Shown here: positions 10,874 to 20,840 of the stretch, one piece after another
How the letters are laid out: each line of letters begins with the position of its first letter
How positions within the stretch are numbered: position 1 is the stretch's first letter
Origin: Pleurostoma richardsiae
Taxonomy: Eukaryota > Ascomycota > Sordariomycetes > Calosphaeriales > Pleurostomataceae
NCBI GenBank assembly: GCA_030052745.1
Contig: JANBVO010000032.1
Location: forward strand, 310,001 to 374,000
Direction of reading: 5' to 3'
DNA: 64,000 nt
Made by a program: the position numbers and the translations under genes
Notes under the pieces: model-generated
Databases searched by the model: none
What the model was told of the DNA's origin: nothing
What the model saw: only the letters and a program-made list of their open reading frames with translations

Positions 10874-11805
10874 ATGGCACCAAGTGCGATCATTGCGCCG
10901 TCCATCCTGTCTGCCGACTTCGGGACACTCGGGCCAGAATGCGCCAAGACGATGAAGCAGGGAGCTGACTGGCTCCACGTCGATATCATGTAGGTCGGAC
11001 CACGGCGTTATTGCGAAGGGACCTGCGGTCTGCAGCGCCTATTGAAGCAGCGTACAGACGCTGACCACTCCTCGCCTCGCCAGGGACGGCCACTTCGTGC
11101 CCAACATCACCTTCGGCGCCCCCGTCGTCGCCAAGGTCCGGCCGCACGTCGACCGCCCCGCGCAGTCGTACGGGCGCGGCACCTTCGACTGCCACATGAT
11201 GATCGCGGAGCCCAAGAAGTGGGTCAAGGACTTCAAGAAGGCCGGCTGCGACCTGTACTGCTTCCACTACGAGGCCGCCTTCTCCTCGGCCGCCGAGACC
11301 CCCTTCGAGACCACCGACCAGAAGACCAGCCCCCGCGAGCTGATCCGCTACATCCACGACTGCGGCCTGCTGGCGGGCATCGCCATCAAGCCCAAGACGA
11401 GCGTCGACGTGCTGTGGGAGATCCTGGAGAACCCGGAGGAGAAGGAGAGGCCGGACGTAAGTTTCCCCCTTTTTTCGACGAGGAGAGAACAAGAACGGAA
11501 CAGAAGACATGATCAGTCAGACACTGACAAGCTATGAAACCGCACAGATGGTCCTCATCATGACGGTCGAGCCCGGCTTCGGCGGCCAGAAGTTCATGGC
11601 GTCGGAGCTGCCCAAGGTGAAGGCGCTGCGGGAGAAGTATCCAGACCTCAACATCGAGGTCGACGGCGGAGTCGGCCCCAGCACCATCGACCAGGCCGCC
11701 GACGCCGGTGCCAACGTCATCGTGGCGGGGAGTGCCGTCTTCGGTGCCAAAGACCCGGCCGAGGTCATCTCGCTACTACGGGACACCGTGAATAAGAAGC
11801 AGTGA
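10874..11805 (+). CDS. rpe1: Ribulose-phosphate 3-epimerase
   Basis: Three exons (10874-10989, 11084-11456, 11548-11805) encode 248 residues, the usual length. The enzyme interconverts ribulose-5-phosphate and xylulose-5-phosphate in the non-oxidative pentose phosphate pathway, in the cytosol. Signatures include [10 protein letters not shown] at the N-terminus, [16 protein letters not shown] (metal-binding His and catalytic Asp, split by intron 1), FDCHMMI (metal-binding His), [27 protein letters not shown] (second catalytic Asp) and [12 protein letters not shown] (phosphate loop). Compared with human RPE it carries an insertion between strands (about residues 115-128, [16 protein letters not shown]), also common in fungi. 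Introns 1 and 2 have GTAGGT and GTAAGT donors and CAG acceptors and maintain frame. Confidence 0.97.
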
Positions 11806-12133
11806 GGGGGGCTTAGGTAACATGGGTTGGGATAGGGCGTGTGGAGTCGAAACGAAGTTACGTTGTTTCTGGTGCTAGCATTGTCAATAGAGCTTCTTCC
11901 ATATACGGCATTGTCAATATAGAAGAGAATGGGCCTCTGTGAGGCTCAGACCTATTTGGAGAGGTTAGGCGTTGGGTGACTTGAGATGGAGCGGTGGAAA
12001 GTCTCATACCGTACTTTCTCAATGGTGCAGACCAGCTGAGTTGATTCCAGCATTCTTCGACATTCTCCTTTTCCCGTCCTCAAGCCTTTCACCGATACAT
12101 TGTCCCTCGTGCTCCGTGGCCCTCTTTATCCCC
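11806..12133. other. Convergent intergenic region
   Basis: 3' flanks of the epimerase (+) and the small Cys-rich gene (-). The word ACGGCATTGTCAATA is partly repeated as GCTAGCATTGTCAATA about 35 bp before it (11875-11920). No gene seen. Confidence 0.5.
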
Positions 12134-12412
12134 TTACATAATCACACAGCCCTCGCAGACCCGGATGTCCACCGCCGTCTTGTCGCGGGTCTTCTTGGTG
12201 CGCGTGATCATGCGCACGGTGTTGAAGTCGTACCGGCGGTGCATGTCGTGCACGGGGCAGCGCAGGCCCACGCGCTGGCGCTGGTTCTGGTGGGCATGGC
12301 CGGGGCTGAAGCTCGAGCAGGTCGAGAAGCCCGCGCCAGGCCGGCAGGGCCGCTCGATGGTGACCCAGCGGCACTTGCAGTACGGGTGAGTCTTGATGGC
12401 GGTTCGGCACAT
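12134..12412 (-). CDS. Small Cys-rich conserved fungal protein
   Basis: A single exon of 92 residues, starting Met-Cys-Arg. Cysteines are arranged as an early CKC followed by WVTIERPC, then FSTC, RCPVHDMH and a terminal CEGC. The eight-plus Cys with interspersed His suggest a zinc-binding or disulphide-bonded miniature protein. Short fungal proteins with a comparable CK-W-x-x-x-EPC and CPVHD core are familiar to me from several ascomycetes, but no function is known. No signal peptide or membrane segment is seen. The start was chosen at the first ATG after a stop, which also places Cys at position 2 as in the other small protein near 3.2 kb. An overlapping frame 12126-12410 is Pro/Ala/Arg-rich and looks like an out-of-frame shadow. 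Confidence 0.7.
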   Translation of the reverse strand: MCRTAIKTHPYCKCRWVTIERPCRPGAGFSTCSSFSPGHAHQNQRQRVGLRCPVHDMHRRYDFNTVRMITRTKKTRDKTAVDIRVCEGCVIM

Positions 12413-12961
12413 CTTGCGCGGTTCCTTGTGGCGGTTCTTTGTGGCGGTTCTCTGCGGTAGCTCTTCGTGGTTGTTATGGGTGTGTTGTGTCGGCGGTTTT
12501 GGGCGTTGGACACTTGTGTGAGGTGGCCGTGGGTGAGTTGGCTTTGGGTTCGGGTGCTAGGACCGCTATAGAAATCTCAGGCAGTTAGAAAGAAGGCACC
12601 TTGGTATGTGAGGGAGGAGTCTCGTTATGTACCGACCTTTGAGAATAGAGGGGGGGGTAGCAGTTCAGCACTCGTGGTAGATCACTCTCTGTAAAGTCGA
12701 GGTAAGAGGTCAGGGAAGCAGGTGAGAAGGTGCGAGGCACATAGACAAAACTAACGAGATCAGATAACAGTCAGGTAAACAGCCAATGGCTCGTCGTGCC
12801 GATATAATAAGGACATGGCAGTTCTCAGCAAGCATCAGACCAAGAACTCCAAATCAGTCGCTCGCGCCCAGGTTATCGATCCCATACTGCCCCTTGTGAT
12901 CAATCTTATACACCCAATACATATAGCAACCCATCGACACCCCAACATGGGGTCATCAAGG
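12413..12961. other. Upstream region of the small Cys-rich gene
   Basis: Contains GTGGCGGTTCT repeated around 12424-12455 and a short G-run near 12651. It lies between the small Cys-rich gene start and the 3' end of the YVC1 gene. No coding signal is convincing. Confidence 0.5.
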
Positions 12962-15637
12962 TTATTGCTCGTCAGCCGTACGGTCCAGATCTTGCAGTGT
13001 CCCCGTCCTTCCCGCCTCTTCCGCCTCTTCCTCGCTTTCGCTGTCTCCCTCAGCATTCACCAACTGAGCCAGCATCGCCTCGATGCGCTGCGTGCTCTCC
13101 TCCAGAGCATCCAGCCTCGAATGCATGATCGCAATCTCCTCGCTCTCAATCACTGGTCTTACCAGCGGCGCCATGCTGTCTCGCCGTGACGGCTGTTTGA
13201 GCCCCCCTCCTCTGGACGGTGGTCGTCCCCCTCCACTCGACTCAGGCCGTGCCTGGCCATTCCCGTCCTTGTACCGCTGGGAGTTGCCGTCTGCGGCCTT
13301 GGGGGCTGGCACGTTCGGGCCCTCAACGGTGTTGTTCCGCGTGAACTGCCGGCGGATCATGTGGTGTGTCAGCTCGTCGTCCACGGCGATCTCATCCTCG
13401 ATCTCATCCGGCGGCGGCAGCTCGAACACCGCATGGATGTCGCCGTGCGTCGTGATGCGCCACTTCTCCCAGAACCACTGACCCTGGCGCTGTGGCCGGC
13501 TTACAACACTGCCTGTTTCCTCGCCTGGTGGAGCCACAGGCACGAGGATGCGCCGCTCGACAAGGGCGATTATGAGTAGAAGAGGCAGGTTCAGGAAGCG
13601 CACTGCGGCGACGTGGATCTTATGGAACCAGCGGGGGCTCACGAAGAACTTGAGGGGCACGAGGATGAAGATGGCTAGGATGTTGAAAGGCGGCTGATAC
13701 GCAAAGATGGCATCGCCCTTGACACCCTCGAGGGTGAGGACGGCGTGGCGGTACTGGATCTCGGCGCTCGCGTTGGTGACAATGGTGCTGAAGGTGCTGG
13801 AGAGGATGGACACGAGGATGGTCAGGAAGAGGGTGTTGCCCAGGAAGGCGAAGGTCACCATGAGGCAGGGTCCGAGCAGCCAGTGAAATTCAGTCTGCGA
13901 AAGGAAAGGTGAGCGACGAGAAGAGTCTAATCAGGGGTGCTCTCACTGACCGACTTCTGGATGCCTGTACCGTCGAGGCCGAACCAGATCCATAGCATCC
14001 ACTTTCCGATGGTTCTGCGAGACGATCAGACGACGTTATGTGCAAGTCTGCGAGTGTGATACACTTACACTGGCGGATGTGCTCCCTCACCCAACCACAG
14101 CAACGACAGCAAGAAGCCGCAGAAGAGCCTGGCACCAAGGTCAGATGGATTACCCGCGAGGGGTTGCATCAATGAAGAACTCACCATGCTGCGACAGCTG
14201 TGAGGAGAGTGAAGTCGGCCATCATAGCTCTCAGGGAAACGAAAAGCAGATTGTTAGATAGGAGATTGAACGCAATCCTTGGTATCAGCACGGGGGCTCC
14301 CATCGCCAATACGTCCAGCGCCTGCTGGCCCTGGTCAATGGAGCCGACGCGCCATCCGTGAAGGCGCAACAGGATATAGCAGCAGTATATCAAACCAAAG
14401 CTGACGTCGAGGAAGGCCCACAGGTTCTGCGTATACACATGCCTTCCGTCACGTTAGCTCGATGATTACCTGGCAGGAATCGGCATCTGACGCGAGGGTA
14501 TAGACTTACCATCCATGCTCTAGTATAGTCGCGAACTGGTCCAGCACCCATCCAAAAGCGTAGATGGCAAAGCATATCTCCAGAACGCTGAATCTGGAAG
14601 CGTCTCTCTCTGCCATGAATGCGAGGTAGAGCGTTAGGAGGATGACGAACTGGGTTATCTCGAGGATGTTCCTCGTCCTGGGCACAATAAGGCGGTACTG
14701 GTTCAGGAGTGACTCTCCCCGTGGATCGTAGAGCGAGATGGGTTTCTGTTTGTACCGGTCTGGGATGATGTCAAGGAAGCTGGAGGGTGTATAGATAATT
14801 CTCCCTTCATAGATGGCGTCGACGCTTTGACGGCAGCAAGTTAGATGCCACACAAGCCAGTTCCCGGAGGCGCAGCGGCAGGGCAGAGCCAGTACTTACA
14901 CCTTCTGACAAGACGTCGAGCTCAAGAACATCTTGCTTTCACTGAGAATAGCAACCTCGAGGGCGGGCAGAGTCCGATGATACATCCACGACGTCGACGC
15001 CTGGGCCTGCCGGCGGACCTCTTCGGGGGCTGTCTGAAAGGGCTCGAAGCCGGCGACGAGGATGTGAGCGAGGACGAGCAGCCCGTCGGGACCAGGATTG
15101 TCCTCGTTGAACCGACGCAGGATGCGGCTTGCGACTAGCTCACAGAGAGTCGCCCGTGTGAAGTTAACATTCTGCACGTTGTTGAGGTGGGACTGCTCGT
15201 GGAGGAACTGCGCCCGGTTGACGAGCAAGCAGTAAACTGGAAACACAGGTTAGGCGCTGCAAGAGCATGGAGAAAATGGAGTAAATCTGCATGTACAATC
15301 TCATGCGAGGGCCAGCAGAAATGCACATACTGATGGAAATGTCGTCCAGATCATAGAGCTTGTCGACGAGGGGCCTCACGACGGAGATGTTGATGCGCAC
15401 GTCCCGCAGCTGCTCCAGGCTCAAGTAGTCCTCGACGACGGAGACGATGTCCCTCCGTATCCTGTGGATGTTTGTGTACACGGGCAGATGCGAGTGAGGG
15501 TTGGTGATGCAGGCGTAGAGCGGCTCAGATTCCGGCTCATGGCTGAACTGCGGCCGGAGCAGTGGCCGCCGCTCTGGCTCCAGCACCTGGATTCTCGAGC
15601 GCGCCCGAGGGTGGCTCTCGCCACGCTGCTCAGACAT
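12962..15637 (-). CDS. yvc1: Vacuolar TRP-type cation channel (YVC1/TRPY1 homologue)
   Basis: Seven exons: 15637-15331, 15236-14900, 14824-14510, 14442-14185, 14128-14069, 14014-13951 and 13894-12962, giving 757 residues. This is the yeast-type vacuolar calcium-permeable channel, which releases Ca2+ from the vacuole upon osmotic or mechanical stress. The cytosolic N-terminal domain includes IHRIRRDIVSVVEDYLSLEQ and NFTRATLCELVASRILRRFN. Six hydrophobic segments follow (starting with ITQFVILLTLYLAFMA, then FGLIYCCYILL and others). The pore loop is WFGLDGTGIQKS, encoded by two tiny exons (60 and 64 nt). The last transmembrane helix is LGNTLFLTILVSILSSTFS. The C-terminus holds an acidic segment (EIEDEIAVDDE), a basic/Gly-rich linker and a Glu-rich end (DSESEEEAEEA), which may be the Ca2+-sensing acidic patch known from yeast. 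All introns keep frame. Confidence 0.92.
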
Positions 15638-17132
15638 CCCTCCCCTCCACGAAAGGCGAGCCCCTTAGCAGTCAAAGTGCTCCTGCGATGCCCACGGTTG
15701 CTCTCTCGACGCAGCTGGGCGCCGCCGAGCCTCGCGCGGGTACCGGCCCCGGAGAGGTCTCCACTGCCCCGGCAGTTGACCCCGGAGTGCTAGAGGCTTT
15801 GCAAGCTGCTGCTGCTCGCCTGGACCTGCCAGCGTGCTAGCGGTTCGAGATACTGATCGACTCCAGCAAGCCCTAGGAGTCTGGTGATGCCGGCGCAGTT
15901 CTCTTCTCTCTAGAGATGTTGCATGAGGCTTGAGTGGTACGTGTGTTTTGATGAGTTGATTTCTATGCCTTGGATGAGCTCAGATAAGACCTCGAAGATC
16001 TTTAGTAAAATGCGCACGCTCAAATGACGCAGTGGCCGCGGGAGCTCCCTGCCAAGCGTGCTAGTGTCACTGTAGAGCTCCAGCTGGGCTGCTGGGCTGC
16101 TGGGCTGCTGCTGGGCAGGGCCTAGAACGGGACCCCCACAGAACAAGGGGGGCACGCAGGAACCGACAGCCACTCCCAAGCTCCACGTCAGTCTCTCAGC
16201 TGTCGGTCTGGATGAGCGCGAAATATGAAGCGTCGATTCGGGTCTCTAAGCGCGCAAACCGAGGGAGAAATAGAACGTGAAAGGAAATGCATAAAGAGAG
16301 ATAAAGAAGACTCGTAAAATAAAAAGAAACAGGGGAAATAGGACAAAAAGGAAAAAAAGGCAAAAAACATACAACACCAGGTATTCGCTGGTCGTCACCG
16401 ACCCAACTACTAATCCGGCACTCAGTAGTTTGTCTAGGGGAGAGCGGACGGGATCCCGAATTCTCTACTGGTTATGGTCGTATGTGCCAGTTCTGCCTTC
16501 TCTTGCATTTATATCCCCTCGAGCATGCGCTGTTCTTCCACTCTCCCTCGGGCACATCGTCCAGCAGGCCTGGATTAGATAGGTAGGGAGGTACTTAAAC
16601 TGAATTCTCACGAAGCTTGACTAGAGAAACACAATTCCCTACAGCGGCTAGTAGCTTCGTAATGCCCATAGAGGATCTTTTGAAGTGTCGAAGAGCGCCG
16701 ACACCTCTGCCGTCGTCCTCCATGAACACCGGACGGGGTCCCCCGCCATGCCACCATCTCTCCGACGTCAGCCTCCGCAGGACCAGACCCAAGCTAAGCT
16801 GCCGAAGCTGTCGAGGCTGGCTGGCTGCTGTACTGTCGGCGTGTCTACAATGTAGTGCGAGTGTTTTAGAGCTGCTTCTGACAGCGGCATGGGGACCCCG
16901 ATTGGCTGGTCTTGAAGCGACTCGCCGGTTTCTAATGGTTCAGCTTTGCCGAGATGGAGACCACCAGTTCTTCGCGCACGGAAGACTACCTAAGCAGCCC
17001 CGCTATCGGCAGGAAGCGGCATTGACACAGCTGATTGACCGACCGACATCTGCTTCCAAACATCGTCGCCGCCACACATTTCTCCTCCATCCCTCTCCAG
17101 ATCCCCCCAGACCTGCGCCAATTGCCTCCGCG
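15638..17132. promoter_or_regulatory. Divergent intergenic region, YVC1 / GCV1
   Basis: 1.5 kb between divergent start codons, presumably holding both promoters. It contains an 8-bp tandem repeat at 16083-16110 and an A-rich purine tract at about 16290-16372. Before the GCV1 ATG the sequence is CT-rich (leader from about 17075). A plus-strand open frame runs into GCV1 from an in-frame ATG at 16662, but this portion looks non-coding. Confidence 0.55.
16083..16110. repeat. 8-bp tandem repeat (GCTGGGCT)x3.5
   Basis: Three and a half perfect copies of GCTGGGCT in the YVC1/GCV1 intergenic region. A related GGCTGGGCTGGGCTG run is at about 31097-31115. Confidence 0.9.
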
Positions 17133-18554
17133 ATGCGCTCCCTCAAGGTCACCCAAGGGTCTGCCACCGGCCTCCGGGCCGCATCTCGCGTGCCGCGCTC
17201 CCTCGGCCTCCTGACCGCCCGCACGCCGGCCCTGTCGCCGTCACTGTCGTCGACTTCCCTCCGCCCGACGACCGCCGTCTCGCTCTCGCCGGCAGCCCTC
17301 CGCGCACCCGCGCGCCTCTACTCCTCCGCCTCCTCCCCCTCGAGCCTGGCGCCCGACGCCCTCCGCAAGACGCCCCTCTACGACCTGCACCTCGCGCACG
17401 GCGCCAAGATGGTGCCGTTCGGCGGCTTCCACATGCCCGTGCAGTACTCGGGCCTGTCCGTCTCCGCCAGCCACGCCTTCACCCGCGAGCGCGCCTCGCT
17501 CTTCGACGTCGGCCACATGGTGCAGCGCCTGTTCCGCGGGCCCGGCGCCGCCGCCTTCCTCGAGCGCGTCACGCCCTCCGCGCCCGCCTCCCTGGGCCCC
17601 CACCGCAGCACCCTCAGCACCCTGCTGCACCCGCGCACCGGCGGCATCGTCGACGACACCATCATCACGAAGCTGCCCGGCGACGAGGGCTTCTACGTCG
17701 TCACCAACGCCGCCTGCCGCGAGAAGGACGACGCCTACTTCGCCGGGGAGCTCGAGGCCTTCCGCGCCGGGGGCGGCCTTGAGGTGAGCCACTCGGAGCT
17801 GGAGGGCTGGGGCCTGGTGGCGCTCCAGGGCCCGCTGGCCGCGGAGATCCTGGGCGCGGCGCTGGCCGACCCGGACGCCGTCGACCTGAAGACCGTGTAC
17901 TTCGGGTCCTCGGTCAAGGCGCGGCTGCGGCTCGTCGGCGCGGAGCCGTCGAGCCCGCTGCTCATCAGCCGCGGGGGCTACACGGGCGAGGACGGCTTCG
18001 AGATCTCCATCCCGCCGGAGGAGACCGCCGCGGTCACGGAGTCGCTCCTCGCCGCGGCGACGCCCGAGCGGCTGCAGCTCGCGGGCCTCGGCGCCAGGGA
18101 CAGCCTCCGGCTCGAGGCGGGCATGTGCCTGTACGGGCACGACCTGGACGACACCACCACGCCGGTCGAGGCTGGGCTGAGCTGGATCATCCCCAAGGAG
18201 AGGCGCGGTGGCGACGGCGGCGGCTTCCACGGCGCAGAGGTCATCCTGAAGCAGCTAGTCCCCAAGACGAAGGGCGGGCTGGGCGTGGAGCGGCGGCGCG
18301 TGGGCCTCATCGTCGAGGGCGCGCCTGCCAGGGAGGGCGCCGAGATCTTCAGCGCAGACGGCGAGAAGATCGGCAAGGTCACCAGCGGGTGCCCCAGCCC
18401 GACGTTGGGCAAGAACATCGCCATGGGCTACATCAAGGACGGCTTCCACAAGTCTGGGACCGAGGTCTCCGTTGCCGTTAGGGGTAAGCCGCGGAAGGCC
18501 GCCGTCACCAAGATGCCGTTCGTGCCGACGAAATACTGGAAGGGCGCTGCATAG
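17133..18554 (+). CDS. gcv1: Aminomethyltransferase, glycine cleavage system T protein (mitochondrial)
   Basis: An intronless gene of 473 residues. The T protein transfers the methylene unit from aminomethylated H protein to tetrahydrofolate, releasing ammonia, in mitochondrial glycine decarboxylation. The N-terminal 70 residues are Arg/Ser/Ala/Leu-rich without acids (RSLKVTQGSATGLRAASR, then a basic stretch ending RLYSSASS), a clear mitochondrial presequence. The folate-binding GcvT domain follows with KMVPFGGFHMPVQYSG, SLFDVGHMVQ, GGIVDDTIITKL, LVALQGPLA, ISRGGYTGEDGFEI, LGARDSLRLEAGMCLYGHDL and the C-terminal barrel ending GYIKDGFHKSGTEV and FVPTKYWKG. The start at 17133 places the presequence at the N-terminus. 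In-frame ATG 16662 would add 157 residues of low-quality sequence and is rejected. Codon third positions are strongly G/C, consistent with high expression. Confidence 0.96.
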   Translation: MRSLKVTQGSATGLRAASRVPRSLGLLTARTPALSPSLSSTSLRPTTAVSLSPAALRAPARLYSSASSPSSLAPDALRKTPLYDLHLAHGAKMVPFGGFHMPVQYSGLSVSASHAFTRERASLFDVGHMVQRLFRGPGAAAFLERVTPSAPASLGPHRSTLSTLLHPRTGGIVDDTIITKLPGDEGFYVVTNAACREKDDAYFAGELEAFRAGGGLEVSHSELEGWGLVALQGPLAAEILGAALADPDAVDLKTVYFGSSVKARLRLVGAEPSSPLLISRGGYTGEDGFEISIPPEETAAVTESLLAAATPERLQLAGLGARDSLRLEAGMCLYGHDLDDTTTPVEAGLSWIIPKERRGGDGGGFHGAEVILKQLVPKTKGGLGVERRRVGLIVEGAPAREGAEIFSADGEKIGKVTSGCPSPTLGKNIAMGYIKDGFHKSGTEVSVAVRGKPRKAAVTKMPFVPTKYWKGAA

Positions 18555-19023
18555 GCAGGCGTACATACTTGTGTGGTTGGGGGATGCGTGGCATAACGCA
18601 AGGGGTCATGAAAAAGTCATCCACGCCGCAATGCCTGGAGTATAAGAGGATGGCTACTGGGAGATGTAAGAACAAAAGCGGAGGACTTCTCTCAACAAGG
18701 TCTTCCTGCAGTTCAGGCGCAAACTGGAGCAAATCGATTTCATCTTCGATATATTCCACATATCTGTTTTGCAATATTTGTCTGATTTTCTGTGCGTGAT
18801 GACGGCTATGAATGTACAAGAAGGCGAATGCCGCTGCCTTATAACAGGACATGAAGCACACTGCGGACTCGGAACGCCAGCAACCATGCATGCTATGAAA
18901 AGAACAAGCTCGAGGAGAAGTTGACTAGATAACCCTCCCATTAACCCCTCGCCAATGCGCCTTCCCTGTTCACTCGTGCAGTCGTACAGCCATGCCAGCA
19001 AAGTCTCGCCCGGACTGTTGACG
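18555..19023. other. Convergent intergenic region, GCV1 / RAD51
   Basis: 3' flanks of both genes. An AT-rich stretch with TATTTGTCTGATTTTCTG lies near 18775. No gene seen. Confidence 0.5.
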
Positions 19024-20209
19024 TTAGTTATCCTTCTCGACGTCCTTGGGAGTCGGGTCACCAATGCCATCCTCGTTGATGGCAAACAGGCAGTCGCTCT
19101 CAGGCAGACAAGGGCTGTCGTAAATCTTGGCGATTCTCGTCTCGCCTCTGCCCTTCCTGAGACTAATCCGTGTCGTGCTGGCATGTGCAATGATGTTGCC
19201 ACCGATGGGCTTCTTGGGGTCGGGATTGAACATGGCGGACGGACCACCGTCGACCTGCGCGACGACCTGGTTCGTGATGACTACTGCGATTCCAAACTCG
19301 TCCGCGAGACGCTGCAGGGTTCGCATGAACTTGGCCAGATGGGTCTGCCGGCTGCTCAGCTCTCCTCGTCCCAGGAAATCCGTTCGGTAGAGGGACGTGG
19401 CGGAGTCAACGATCAGGAGTGAGAAACGGGTCTCACACATCATGGCGGCGGCCTGGTTCAGGAGCTGGAGCTGGTGATCCGAGTTGTAGGCGCGGGCATA
19501 CGCAACGTTGTCGAGCACTTCTTCCCCAGACAAACCGTAGCGATTTGCGACTGATAGTAGCCGGACCGGACGGAACGTGCCTTCAGTATCAATATAGAGG
19601 CACTTGCCTTCGCCGCCGCCCATGTCGAAGGGAAGCTGGCAAGTGACGGCGAGTGTGTGGCAGATCTGAGACTTGCCGGTTCGGAATTCGCCGAATATCT
19701 CGGTCACTGATCCCGTCTCGACTCCGCCGGCCAGAAGTGTGTCAAGGTTCTTGGAGCCGGTTGTGATGGATATCAGCTCGCTTCTGCGCTGGTGCATCTC
19801 TGTCGCCGTGGTGAAACCCATGGGCACCAACTTTGATGCTATGAACGCATATGCATTAGCGACTGGGCTCTGCAATGGATGCTGTGGGTAGATCTAACCT
19901 TCGGCAAGGATCTTGCCGGCTTTCTGCTCTGATATACCCTTGATCTGCTCCAGGACTCGCCGCGGGGTGTAAGCCACCGACTCGACGGTATTAAAGCCGC
20001 CATCGACGATGAGTTGAATATCGCGCTTCGTAAGTCCGGACACTCCCTGCCAGCAAAAACCCGTCAATCTCACAGACCCAAGATCGAATAGAGCGCCAAT
20101 GGCATGTGCACCATACCTCTAGAGAAGTCAGAGGCGTGGGAGCACCGGGTCCGGTCATGCCGCCATCATCACCATTCTGAGCGTCGTCGTACTCCTCCAT
20201 CTGTGTCAT
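19024..20209 (-). CDS. rad51: DNA repair recombinase RAD51
   Basis: Three exons (20209-20117, 20046-19899, 19838-19024) give 351 residues. The protein forms the nucleoprotein filament for homologous pairing and strand exchange. The N-terminus has an acidic leader ([12 protein letters not shown]), then a helix-hairpin-helix region ([39 protein letters not shown]). The RecA core follows: [15 protein letters not shown] with the Walker A lysine near residue 135, [29 protein letters not shown] (Walker B), the L1/L2-region [18 protein letters not shown] and the end [17 protein letters not shown]. Introns fall after residue 31 and within the HhH region. The start ATG 20209 is the first in frame and has no upstream ATG nearby. 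It is head to head with RAD17, 566 bp away. Confidence 0.96.
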
Positions 20210-20775
20210 CGTGGTCAAGAGGATCTCAGTGGCAGCTCGGCCGTGGTTCGTGTATGCGCCCTTCCCACTCTGCGTATATGGAGAGATAGAGAGATGGAGG
20301 GATGAAGAGAACCACCCCTCGAGTCCCAGAGCGGGAATTGAAAATCCGGATGTGGTAGAATTTGCCTCCGCTCTTCGTGCTGCGGGAGGTTAGCAGGTAC
20401 ATGCGCATAAGGTAGCAGATACCGGGGTTTGTTGACGCGACGCCAGGCAGAAGGCGCGTCTGGGTGGCGGCAGCAGCAAGGAACGTCCGTGCACCGCGTC
20501 TCCCACAGACGCCTGGTCACCTGAGCGCACTTTACTAAGGAGCAACCCAGGTACTGTACTCCGTACCTAATAGCTTGGTAGTGACGGAGTCCACAGTACC
20601 TGCTAAGCAGGCCTGCCCAGCTGAGGTGCGCGACCCTCCCAGCCTTGCAGCAGCAGTCACTCGTAGCTCCTCCTCACTGGCACAGAAACCATCAATCGCC
20701 AGCCGTCGACACACAGAGCAGCCCTTGCTCGCCGACAGATGCTGCATCATCGTCGCGCCCATCGTGCAGTCCGCA
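20210..20775. promoter_or_regulatory. Shared bidirectional promoter RAD51/RAD17
   Basis: 566 bp between divergent start codons of two DNA-damage response genes. An ACGCG core (20435-20439, in GTTGACGCGACG) and a nearby inverted GCGCGTC (20454-20460) resemble the MBF/MCB (ACGCGT) cell-cycle and DNA-damage promoter element, though neither is a perfect MCB. The word GTACTCCGTA lies at 20556-20565, one of the dispersed motifs. The binding assignment is inferred from sequence only. Confidence 0.6.
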
Positions 20776-20840
20776 ATGGCACCGCCTGCGAAGCGCCGCA
20801 AGCGGAACATTGTCGATGCTTCCGAGGACGAGGAAGATGA
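20739..20840 (+). other. Out-of-frame upstream ORF overlapping RAD17 start
   Basis: An ATG 37 nt upstream of the RAD17 ATG opens a 33-codon frame that reads through the RAD17 start codon in another frame and stops at 20838-20840. Its start context has C at -3, weaker than the G at -3 of the main start. If present in the mRNA it could reduce RAD17 translation. Transcript evidence is needed to know whether it is transcribed. Confidence 0.4.

Noticed and set aside
12126-12410. Alternative frame at the small Cys-rich gene
   Set aside because: Pro/Ala/Arg-rich shadow of the real frame; the frame from 12412 has ordered Cys/His spacing and the familiar core.
16617-17132. Long N-terminal extension as part of GCV1
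   Set aside because: The mitochondrial presequence starts exactly at 17133 and the upstream translation is low quality and unlike the family.
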